Source: Elymus sibiricus (Eukaryota; Streptophyta; Magnoliopsida; Poales; Poaceae). Taken from it: a stretch of 64,000 nucleotides of DNA. The notes below the pieces were generated by a model. That model saw only the letters and a list, made by a program, of their open reading frames with translations. It had not been told where the DNA came from and searched no databases. The translations under genes were made by a program, and so were the position numbers. The stretch lies in the NCBI GenBank assembly GCA_039707655.1, contig CM077663.1, positions 438,233,830-438,297,829 on the forward strand, in the 5' to 3' direction. Below, piece after piece: positions 54,750 to 64,000 of this stretch; position 1 is the first letter of the stretch; each line of letters begins with the position of its first letter.

Positions 54750-55900
54750 TTACCCAGGCCTCACACCTAAGCCTAATATATAAAACCGGAGGCCCTAACC
54801 AAGCCGCAATGTCAGGTCTAAGGCATACCGGTCCAACACACTCTCAGCGGGCATCGCATGCGCCTAATGCAGAGGCCGTCGCCACCGTCTTCCACCGATC
54901 CATCTTCAGAGCAGGTACCGACGCATCGACCGTGCCAGGCCTGCAGTCGACGCCTCCATGTCGCCAGACACCGCCCTCGCCCTTCGCGAGTCCCATCAAC
55001 TCATGTTCGTCACCGAGACCCCGCTGCGCCATGCCATCGAGACTAACCGTCGTAGATGCAGTAGATGTATAACGCTCCACTCCTTGCGTCCTCCATCCAG
55101 CAGCTGCTCGAAAACAGTGCCCTCGTGAGGGAGAGGCACACCGAGAGCGCTGCCATCGTCCGATCCGGGATACCCGGATCTGGGGTTTCCCCCGGAGCAG
55201 CGCGACTGGGTAGAAGGTGGCTGCAATAGCGATGCCTTCAACAAGGTAACAACGCGTACTCCGCCATCGCCTGCCATGACCGTAGTCAGAGCTTGGTTTT
55301 CACCGGCAGCCGCGCTTCCCCAACTCGCTGCCGGGACTAGCCATGGGATCTGGGGGTCCGCCACAACCAGCTGGCCGACCACCTCCGATGGAGGAGGAGG
55401 CCACCACCGCCACACTCGGGCAGGAAACCCCGGCTTCCTCGTGTTGTGGGACTAGCCCAGGAACACGCAAGCTGACGCCGAAGACGTTGAGATGCAGCCA
55501 GTACAACAGCCTGGTTGGCAGCCCGTCTGAACCCATTTGGACCTAGATCGGGTGCGTCCACCGCCACCGTCACCCGCTGCCCTTGACCGTCCGTCGTCGC
55601 AGGTCGCAGATCCTGGCTGCCGCCTCCCCGCGACAGTGTCGTTGAATGTCTGGTGCGGAACGCCATCGCCTCGATCCGATCTTTGGCCGAGTAGATTCGC
55701 CACCGCTGCCACGCCACACGGGCTTTGCCCGAGGACGCCCCCGGCGGCGACGGCGGCGAGAGGGAGGAGCTTGGCGCGGAGGAGGCCTCGAGCCGGCAGA
55801 CGGGGGCTGCCCCGGTGCGGCCCCGCATGGCCGCACAGGAGTAGGGGTCGGGCGTTATCTTTTCCGTTCAAGGAAGGATTCACCCTGAAGCACAACTTCA
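54750..55900 (-). mobile_element. Diverged copy of the 9380-10600 retro-repeat
   Basis: ACACACTC, GGGGTTTCCCCCGGAGCA, GCCATGACCGTAGTC and TTTTCACCGG recur in the same order as in the 9.4-10.6 kb element. No intact ORF or clear poly(A) was seen. Confidence 0.5.
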
Positions 55901-56851
55901 CGTTTAATCTGTAGAGGTGTCAGCTAGTGGGGGGAGGGGGGATTTCAGTGCCTAGCTTCCGTCTAATTATTTAGGTTACATTTTTTTAGTCCTCCTAGAA
56001 GCGGCTCGGGTGGGTGATGGCACTTCTGCTTCGAGTTAGTCTTGTACGAGGTAGCCCAGGCAGCCCATCCCACACGGCCATAAAACTCCCCGCAGCCCAT
56101 CCTCGTCAATTCTCTCGTGTGGCAGTCACACGCTAGGATTTCCACGCCAGGCCGCCGCCAGCGCCGCTGCCGCACACGGACCTGCCGACGTCACCGGCGC
56201 GTGCCTCGCCTCCACTGCTTGCATACCTTGTTGAGCCTCCTCCCACAATGGCCACCCTGTTAAGCGGCGCCGGCTAGCTCGCCCGCGCAGCGCCGCCAAA
56301 GACTCCGCAGCGTGCGCCATTCCTCGCCACATCAAGCACCGGCACGCGCACGACAGCCGTCGTGCACCGGCCGCAGGGCAGCGACCATGCCGGGACGCTG
56401 CGATAGGAGGTGCGCCTCGATGCTGTCGAGCTCCCGCGGCCGACATGCGCGTGAAGGGGGACGTCGCTTCGTCGAACGAGCATGCGAAGTGATTCGTCGA
56501 CATCCTATGGGTCTGCAAGTAGGGAGTACTCCTCTCGGTTTCCAAGTACCACTCCACCTTACCAGTGTTCCGTAGCATCGCAGGTGATCCCACATCTAGT
56601 GGCAGCGAGGTTCCTAGGAGGAAGACGTAAACAGGGCGCACCTGGCAGTGACCCCTGTCCATCCACTCACGAGCCGCTCGGGCTAGACCGAGTGAGTGCA
56701 AAAACGAGCCGAGCCACCCATATGCAGCTCGTTGTCATCACCTAGCCGAGCCGAGCTAGCTCGCTTCAGAGCGAGCTAAAGCATGGCTCGGACCGAACTC
56801 GGCTCGGCTCGGCTCGTGTCCAGCCCTATGGTCCATAGAAGCACTTGCACG
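55901..56851. other. GC-rich intergenic with palindromic GAGCCGAGC repeats
   Basis: Around 56690-56825 GAGCCGAGCC, AGCTCGC and CGGCTCGGCTCG occur in both orientations and could fold back. The rest resembles degraded retro-repeat sequence (GTCTAATTATTTAGGTTACA at about 55960). No gene can be supported. Confidence 0.4.
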
Positions 56852-56860
56852 AAGAATATG

Positions 56861-58070
56861 GCCAATTTTTTTTAAATAATACACTTTTTTTAATAAATTA
56901 GAGAAATATTACGCCGTTTTGACTTTTTTCAAAAATAATACGGCTTCGGCGTCCCGGAAGCCGGTAGGATCCAGTCGGCCATCGGGAAGCCGATTATGAC
57001 CCAGTCGGCCATGGGAAAGCCGATTAGTGACGAGGACACCGATAGGCGGCCTATCGGCTTCCGCGAAGTCGATAAGTGGCCGTCGCGGTAGGTGCGTACG
57101 CACGCTCGTTTCCACGCGCACGTCGAGGCTTGGCTAGCTAGCTAGCACAGATGCATGCACGCACGCTCGTTTCCACGCGCACGTCGAGGCTTGGCTAGCT
57201 AGCTAGCACCGCCAGTCTACTCGCTAGCGCGTTATCTACTGTCTGAGAGAGGAGGCGACCAAGAAAGCGACTCAGCGCGTTGCTTTCCGCCAGCCAGATC
57301 CAGCCTCTCTCCCCGTCGGGCGGCTCGCCGCTGTCGGGTTCTTCTTCGACTCTCGGGATGGCAGATGGTGCTTTCTCGGTTCTCGGGATGGCAGATGCCC
57401 GTGTTTTCTTCCGGCTGCTGTTTCGGCGGCGGCGGTGGCTGGCAGCGGGCGTCGGATTGTGTGCAGAAAAGCCCTTTAGGGACCTCTTTGTATTTTTTCC
57501 TTCTGTTGGGGGCTTTTTTGCAGTTGTGCTGGGACACCTGTACTCTCTCGAGGTCTCGGTTTGTCTCTGCGTGTATGCCACGTTTGGCTTTGTTTGTTAC
57601 TAAGGAACACGCAGCGATCTTCAAAAAAAAGCTAGCTAGCACTGATGCATGCACGCACGCGTACGTAGAAACGAGCGTGCTACCGATGGTACCGAGGAAA
57701 CGAGCGTGCTAGCTAGCACCGATGGTACGCACGCTCGACAAGCTAGCTAGCACCGATGCATGCACGCACGCGTACGTGGAAACGAGAGTGCGTACGTACG
57801 TAGCCACTTATCGGCTTCGCGTAAGCCGATAGGCCGCCTATCGGCGTCCACGTGGCGGATTGCATGCAGGCCGGGCCGACTGGCCGCGCGTCGGGTGGGC
57901 CAGCCACTAATCAGCTCCCCCGTGGCCGACTAGGCCCTAATCGGCTTCCCCGTGGCCGACTGGGCCCTATCTTCCGGAACGCCGAAGCCGTATTATTTTT
58001 GAAAAAATTCAAAACGGCGTAATATTTCTCTAATTTATTAAAAAAAGTGTATTATTTAAAAAAAATTAGC
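56861..58070. mobile_element. Long-TIR foldback MULE with nested retro-insertion
   Basis: The arms start GCCAATTTTTTTTAAATAAT on the left and, reverse-complemented, GCTAATTTTTTTTAAATAAT on the right. Pairing continues through ATTACGCCGTTTTGA, ACGGCTTCGGCGT and AGTCGGCCA. A perfect 9-bp TSD AAGAATATG lies at 56852-56860 and 58071-58079. Tandem AAGCCGATTA / GTCGGCCA words fill the subterminal parts. No transposase is present. Confidence 0.88.
57210..57630 (+). mobile_element. Poly(A)-tailed insertion inside the foldback MULE
   Basis: Flanked by GCTAGCTAGCAC at 57198-57209 and 57631-57642, and ends TTC plus eight A. The 421-bp GC-rich body contains a doubled TCTCGGGATGGCAGATG. The TSD lies in repetitive GCTA sequence, which lowers certainty. 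Confidence 0.65.
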
Positions 58071-58079
58071 AAGAATATG

Positions 58080-58601
58080 TGTATGTATCACTCAACTAAT
58101 GGTTGCAGATCCACCCGCCGCGCTACACACTCTACCTCTCTGTGTTGCACTCTGCCGATCCGGTCGCTGCCATGACTCCATGCATACAACTAGCTGGAAC
58201 TTTATTGGACTACTACAACTAATGGCATGCAAACACAAATAAGCACGAGACTAGACCTATATACAACAAGGTTACCTCCTAACAGTCCCGACAACGGCAG
58301 TGGTCGTTCCTGTGCCTCGATATAACTTCTATTATGTTTGAAGTGCTTTGTAATTCCAGTGAAACTTTATAATAGAAGTGTTGTCTTCTAATGAAACACT
58401 CTAATGCACAATGGTTTCAGTCATCACAAATTGAGAAAGACATGCTTAAGCCAATATACCAATCAAACCATTTATGCACATGTTGTTGTTATCCTCATAT
58501 TTCCATTTGTAATTCGAGGGAAACTTTAAAATAGAAGTGTTGTCTTCTAAGTGTTCAATTCAGTATAATGCTCATGTTGTTGTTATCCTCAGATTTCTAT
58601 G
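58080..58601. other. Intergenic with a 50-bp direct repeat
   Basis: GAAACTTTATAATAGAAGTG followed by TTGTCTTCTAA near 58362 recurs near 58522 (GAAACTTTAAAATAGAAGTG). No gene was seen. Confidence 0.5.
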
Positions 58602-59215
58602 TCTACTAATAAAGAAAATATGTATTCTTGGTCCATCATGCTATTTTGTAGAAAGCCCCCTCAAGTTTTTGGTAATCAACCCATAGTACATATTAATCGA
58701 TTTTTGAAAAATCCATATCTTTTTAACCCAAACTCCAAATTTAACATGTTATACATGAAATTTGATTAGGAAAATATCTACAATATGAATATGATATTAT
58801 TTTACCTATTAACCATTTAAAATGCAATATACAATGAAACCTTAATCAATAGCACATGATCAGTCTTTTCTTCATACCGGTGCCGATCCGAATTGAAAAT
58901 GAACTCTTCAGCAAAACCAGGATGGGGAACAAAAACAATATCTATAATCACGCATGCACGCCTCGTCAAAATCTCACAGAAAAAATAGATTATCATCCTA
59001 TGCCTAGAGGGAGACGTCTTAAGATTGACAACATTCAAACGTATTGTGATGGTGTGAACATTGTGGCCAGCGTTGACGAGAGTGGGAAGAAGGATAAATA
59101 GAAACACCGATGTGATGCCATGTGTTGAAATAAATGACATATACCTATGGGCTCATGGTTATTAGATTAGTGCGTGTTTTTTTCATCCGTTTCAAGGCAC
59201 AGACTCATTTGCTAG
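58602..59215 (+). mobile_element. Possible degraded Helitron
   Basis: It begins TCTACTAATAAAG and ends ACTCATTTGCTAG before a T, with a weak CCGTTTCAAGGCACAG stem relic upstream. The 5' flanking base is G rather than A, so the start may be off. Confidence 0.45.
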
Positions 59216-59339
59216 TAACCACTTATATAAAAAAGAGAGGCCTGCTTCAGTACACCCCCTCCACAAACCATAGAAGGGTAGTATGGTCATTTCATCAAAC
59301 CGTATACACATCTGTATATGTGATACGTACGAGGCATCG

Positions 59340-59440
59340 TATCCACTTTTTATTAAACTTTAAAAAATGGTGCATGAGACGTGAATCAAACTCAACACCT
59401 TTTGGTCTAAAAAGAACCACACTAAGCAACTAGGACATCC
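59340..59440 (-). other. tRNA-like module in the left arm
   Basis: On the minus strand a TTGAGTTTGATTCACG B-box-like segment follows a CATTAGGATGTCCTAGTTGC stretch. The mirror copy lies in the right arm on the plus strand at about 62525-62605. Degenerate; not a tRNA gene. Confidence 0.4.
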
Positions 59441-59992
59441 TAATGCTTGTGCCCATTTACTTCTTTTTCTTGGTTTCTTCTACTTCAATTTGCGGCTGGG
59501 CCGACCATTGTCGAACCAGACCTTTTATCACTTTCTTTTCGTTTTCTCTATTCTTGTCCTTTTCTTTTTTATTTTTTCGTTTCATTTTTATTTTTCAAAA
59601 ATTCTCATACTTATAAAATTTTGTTTAGAATTTCAAAAAATGCTTTTTCCCATAAAGTATAAATATCTGCATTTGAAAATAATTGTACAGATATCGCAAA
59701 AATTGTTCGTTAGATAGAGAAATGCTGACATCAATACAATTAAATTTCTGAACATCTATTAAATTGAAAAAAATTTGATTATTGTTCGTTTAAACAAAAA
59801 ATGTTGGTTTAAATAGAAACATGCTGACATAAAAAAAATGAAAACTTTTAAAATATCTAAACATCTATTAAATATAAAAATAAAAATTTATCAATCAGCG
59901 ATTGGTTTATTGTTTGTTTTTTATTTCTTTTTCATTCTTGTTGTTTTTCATTTTACGTCTTTTGTTCGTTTTTTCCTTTAAAACAAAATGCT

Positions 59993-61240
59993 CACAATAA
60001 TATAATGGACCAATTTTTTTGTCACACTAGAATCACCGTATCAAGCATCCATGATAAATTTCATTGAGTTCTGACATTGTATGCATTTTCTAAGGTTTTC
60101 CCGATGAAAAAAACCTAAAACACTAGCCGAACGTGACACAACGTGCGTTCGGTGTGCGAATTCCTTCTAATTTTGCATGGAATCCTGCCATGAGTTTGCC
60201 CACATGTTAGCAAATTTTGGTGTCAATTCATACATGGCAAGGAGCACACCATGTTCAAAGATGGTGGTTCAGGTAGACCGGTAGGGTAAGTCTGGACACA
60301 CTTTTTTCCACAATAATAAAATGGCCCCAAATTTTTTTGCACACACTATCATCACCATGCCTAGCATCGATGATAAATTTTATTGAGTTGTGACATTGTA
60401 TGCATTTTCTAGAGTTTTCACGGTGAAAAATCCCTAAAACACTAGCCGAACGTGACACGACGTGCATTTGGTGTCCGAATTCGTTCAACTTTTTCATGGA
60501 GGTCTTCCATTAGCATGCTCACATGCTGGCAAAATTTAGCGTCAATTCATACATGGCAAGAAGCACACTATGTTCAAAGGTGGTGGTTCGGATAGGCCAG
60601 TAGGGCAAGTCTGGATGCGCTGTTTTTCACATCAATAAAATGGACTCAAATTTTTTCTACACACTAGCATCACCATGCCAAGCATCCATGATAAATTTTA
60701 TTGAGTTCTGACATTTTATACATTTCCTAGGATTTTCTGGTGAAAAATCCCCAAATTACTAGCAGAACATGACACAACGTGCGTTAGTTGTCCGAATTCC
60801 TTCAAATTTTGCATGGAGGCCTCCCATGAGCATGCGCACATGTTGAAAAAATTTGGTATCATTTAATGCATTGCAAGAAGCACATCATGTTCAAAGATGG
60901 TGCTTCGGGTAGGCCGATAGGACAAGTCTGGATGCACTTTTTTCACATTAATAAAATGGACCTAATTTTTTTCCGCACATTAGCATCACAATGCCAAGCG
61001 TCTGTGATAAATTTCATTGAGTTATGGCATTTTATGCATTTTCTAGGGTTTTTCCAGTGAAAAAACTTAAAACACCAGCCAAACGTGACACAACGTGCGT
61101 TCGGTGTCCGAATTTCTTCAATTTTTGCATGGAGGCCTGCCATGAGCACGTACACATGCTAGAAAAAATTGGTGATACATGTCAAGAAGCACATCATGTT
61201 CAAATGTTGTGGTTTGCGTAGGCCGTTAGCGCAAGGCTTG
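59993..61240 (+). repeat. Four tandem ~317-bp repeats
   Basis: Units start near 59993, 60309, 60629 and 60944 at CACAATAATAAAATGG-like sequence. They share GATAAATTTCATTGAGTT, ACGTGACACAACGTGCGTT and CATGTTCAAAGATGGTGGTT. Divergence among units is modest. No conserved ORF. Confidence 0.85.
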
Positions 61241-62430
61241 TGTTATTTGCAATCTATGTCATTATCAATCAACCTGAAAACTTTCATATATCCAAATTAT
61301 TTCTTGAAATTTGTCAGCAATTTTGGAATTTCGAATTATGTATGAAAATCTTATAAACATGAACACTTTTTCCTAAATTTTTAATAAATCCCAAATATTG
61401 ATGTTGTACACAAATTGCAAACATCATTCTTAAAAAAAACATCAAGATTTTTAAAACATAATCATTTATTAGATTTATTAACAAAAAACTATAAAATGGG
61501 AACAATTTTTGAAATTCAAAAACATTTTTATATTTTTTAAAAAATATTTGAAAACAATAACATTTTTACGTATTCCAAAAATAGTTCAATTTTCAAAATA
61601 GGTTCACAAATGAAGAATAAAATTTTAAAATGAAATTTAAATAAACTAAAAAGTAAATAGGAAGATAGGAAAAAAATACGCTCAGGCCTTGATCAACCGG
61701 GCGATGACATCGCTTCCATCGGGTGCCTATTGGCCTGGCCCAAGCATTCGAATTTATAAAAAGAATGTTTATGAATTTTAAAAAAATAACGGGCTTTTAT
61801 AAAACGTTTATAAAAGTTGAAAAGTGTTCCTGGTTATGAAAAAAAGTTCATTAATTTGAAAACAAAGTTGTTGAATTTATAAAAATGTTCACGAATATAA
61901 ATGGAAAAACTTCCGAATAAGGTGTATGGGTTGGTCGGAAGGTTCTGCGATAGATTACCTTTTTTTCTACATCGTTCAAATGGACCAATTTTTTTTCTAG
62001 GGCCTTGTACCACTATTCCAAGGAACCATGCAAAGTTTTTGTGATTTCGACAATTCTATATTTTCAAATAATGTTCGTGCTTTCAAAATTTATTTGGAAT
62101 TTAGAAAATAATCTTGTATGCAAATGTTTTGTACACAAATATAAAAAATGTTCACGGATATGAAAAAAAGTTGGTTTCAATTTTTTGTTCATATTTTCTG
62201 ATATTTTCTTTTAATTTAAAATTACGTAATGTTTTCCAAAAAAATATCTGTGTTCGAAAGTTTCTTTGCTTCATGTTATGACATTTTGAATTAGACGACC
62301 AATTTTTTGAGCTGCCTGTTCAATGTTTTTGAAATATGTATATTTGTAATTTATGAAAAAAATAAAGCGAACATTTTTGAAAAAATCAAGCAAAATATTA
62401 TAAGCGTGAGCATTTTTTGAAAAGAAAAAA
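61241..62430. other. AT-rich interior of the TIR element
   Basis: Low-complexity TTTGAAAATTTT-type sequence. No gene or ordered repeat was seen. Confidence 0.5.
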
Positions 62431-62836
62431 AGGAAAAAAGAATTAATGATAAAAGGACCGATTCAATAATGGGCCAGCCCAGCCGCGGACAGATGTAGAA
62501 GAAAACAAAAAAAGAAGTAAATATGTACAAGCATCAGGGTGTCCTAGTATGTTAGTGAGGTTCTCCTTAGACGAAGAGATCTTGAGTTTGATTCACGTTA
62601 CATACATTCTTTTTTCTTTTATAAAGAAAGTGAAAAATAGAACAGGGCGCGCAAGAAAAAAAAGACGTTGTGCATATGTACGGAGGCGGTATATTGACAT
62701 GGGTTAAAAAGAAAGTAAAAAATAGATGAGGGCCCGCAAGAAAAAAAGACGCCGCGTATATGTACGGAGGCGGTGTATCGGCACGGGCGAAAAGACCATC
62801 ATACCCATTATTACGAAGGGGTATCGAGGGATCTCA

Positions 62837-63319
62837 ATCGTCAAGTAAAAATGATAAAAAAAAATCAGTTGGTAGAATGAAAGCAAGCATGGTATACATT
62901 TTCACTGGTAGCTCAAAACATCAATGTTGAATCAAAGTAGGTTGCTTTCTCCTTCAGAGCCATCAATGTGCTGCACAAAACATCAGGCAAAGGAGGCTCA
63001 CAGCAAGAAAGGAGAAAAAAGGAGCATACGAAGAAGAAATCGAGAGACATGCACAGAGACTTGAAATAAATATGAACAAGTCTCAGGTCTGTTTGCAAGT
63101 CATAGAATGCGCTAACTTGTTTAGCAGACATAATTAACACCAAGCAAGCAGGAGCTACATTCAGAAGATGGATGATGCGGTAGACTCAGTATATATAGAT
63201 TAGTATATATACCCATACGAGCAAATAAATTGATGCCAAGTATCAAGGGAACCACCATTTTACAGAACTTAAATAGCATGGGATCGTAGAAGCAACACCA
63301 CCCAAAAAAGAACTAAGGC
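62837..63319 (-). other. Probable 3' flank of the NLR gene
   Basis: AT-rich sequence downstream of the NLR stop. It may hold the 3' UTR; no signal was firm enough to mark an end. Confidence 0.35.
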
Positions 63320-64000
63320 CTATTCAACTAAAGGGGTGTTTGGGTGCATTGACAAGGCGTTCCTAAACGCAGATAATATTGCGGAATCACCGGAGTAATC
63401 ACCAGGCAGTTGTATCTTCTCAAGGCGTAATAGGTGCTGCATGCCCACTGGTACAGTGCCGCCCCACACATCTATACATAGAACCAGGGTTCGTAGTTTG
63501 GGCAGGACCCCCGCCTCGAACCCCAAGTACGCCGAAACATCATCCGCAGACCAAAATGTGAAAACCTCCAAAACTGGGAATAGTCCTGTGCCGAATAAAG
63601 CCCTTTCTGTAGGGATCTGCGATGGACTGAAATGGAGAACGACGAGGCTGGGAAGCTCACCAAGAAGACGAACCTGCTCAGTTGTCGTCTCTTGCACACA
63701 CAGGTTGACTATGCGAAGGCAATGGAGACCACCCATCCATATGGGAACTCTACGGAAATTCCAGCCTGATCCGTGAAATTGCTCCATATGTTGAAATGGA
63801 TTAGATAGTGAGCATAACTTGTCATCGGTTTCAATATGTTGCCCTAATATCTGAAGATTGTTTAGGGTATGGAGCTTTCCAATGGAGCATGCCAAAGCAT
63901 CAAGCTCTGGCTTCTCCAAAGACCCCAATTGGATCTCCAGTACCCTTAGGTTGGTCAGCTCGCCAAGACCCATGATACCCTTCATCACATTCACTTCCCT
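63320..64000 (-). CDS. NLR disease-resistance protein, partial (C-terminal LRR region)
   Basis: Minus-strand frame open from the window edge to TAG at 63322-63320, about 226 residues. It shows repeated leucine-rich motifs: LTNLRVLEIQL, LNNLQILGQ, LHCLRIVNLCV, LPSLVVLHFSPSQIP, FPVLEVFTFWS, LPKLRTLVLCIDVW and LLRLEKIQLPGDYSG. The spacing and wording are those of the LRR tail of grass CC-NB-ARC-LRR immune receptors, which detect pathogen effectors in the cell. The NB-ARC part lies beyond the window, so the class is inferred from the LRR style alone. No stop or frameshift is visible in the part present. Confidence 0.8.
   Translation of the reverse strand, partial: REVNVMKGIMGLGELTNLRVLEIQLGSLEKPELDALACSIGKLHTLNNLQILGQHIETDDKLCSLSNPFQHMEQFHGSGWNFRRVPIWMGGLHCLRIVNLCVQETTTEQVRLLGELPSLVVLHFSPSQIPTERALFGTGLFPVLEVFTFWSADDVSAYLGFEAGVLPKLRTLVLCIDVWGGTVPVGMQHLLRLEKIQLPGDYSGDSAILSAFRNALSMHPNTPLVE

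Larger units (their letters stand above)
52290..54760. repeat. Dispersed segmental repeat, copy 3
   Basis: The first part (GTGTATTTGCCTCTTATTCC, TCACTCCAGTATCCGCC, GCAGGCCCAGACCAACT) matches copy 1. The last part (AGATACTCTCATAATT, GTGAGTGCCCCTTATC) matches the end of copy 2. It is interrupted by the retro-insertion at 52737-53986 and the MITE at 54142-54321. Confidence 0.65.
59236..62836. mobile_element. Long-TIR element with tRNA-like arms and internal tandem array
   Basis: Left 59236-59560 and right about 62430-62836 are inverted copies. Shared blocks include ACGTGAATCAAACTCAA, GCAACTAGGACATCCTAATG / CATACTAGGACACCCTGATG, TTACTTCTTTTTC and GCGGCTGGGC. The right arm has a tandem duplication of about 87 bp (62624-62710 and 62711-62795). 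No TSD or transposase was found, so the superfamily is unassigned and the outer limits are approximate. Confidence 0.6.

Overview
The window looks like nuclear DNA of a large-genome grass, most likely Triticeae (wheat, Aegilops or barley relatives). The evidence is multi-intron genes with GT-AG introns, dense nested DNA transposons with readable target-site duplications (TSDs), poly(A)-tailed non-LTR insertions, small Helitrons and grass-type gene families. No bacterial features, rRNA genes or canonical tRNA genes were seen. Species cannot be fixed from the sequence alone.

Layout. (1) 255-8029 is a complete Mutator-like element (MULE) with a perfect 9-bp TSD. It carries two convergent genes, an intact mudrA-like transposase and a plant-mobile-domain (PMD) gene broken by one in-frame TAG. 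Both genes start inside mirror-image termini, as mudrA and mudrB do in maize MuDR. (2) 8330-18000 is gene-poor. It holds a diverged tandem segmental duplication (copy A from about 8337, copy B from about 11365), each copy with private insertions, then a three-unit array of about 0.82 kb repeats ending just upstream of a promoter. (3) 18264-22133 is an intact seven-exon LONELY GUY-like cytokinin-activating gene, the only clearly intact ordinary host gene here. (4) 22.4-27 kb holds two copies of a repeat that recurs at 52.3-54.8 kb, and a MULE carrying a degenerate minisatellite. (5) 27356-30829 holds two tandem minus-strand F-box pseudogenes. (6) 30909-49376 is a PIF/Harbinger element in the 5' flank of the second F-box gene, split in its transposase gene by a 16.35 kb CACTA element (31782-48133). 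The CACTA carries tnp2, a captured B3-domain gene and a tnpA-like gene, all disabled. (7) 49.4-62.9 kb is more transposon debris: Helitrons, non-LTR insertions, a Tourist-like MITE, a long-TIR MULE and a TIR element with a 317-bp tandem array. (8) 63320-64000 is the LRR end of an NLR resistance gene that runs out of the window.

The window therefore records a nesting history: F-box duplication and decay, then Harbinger insertion displacing the F-box promoter, then CACTA insertion into the Harbinger transposase. The most unusual parts are the MuDR-like MULE in which a PMD gene holds the mudrB position, with a third array of its terminal motif between the two 3' ends, and the CACTA whose three genes share promoter modules, two of them with tRNA-like elements upstream.
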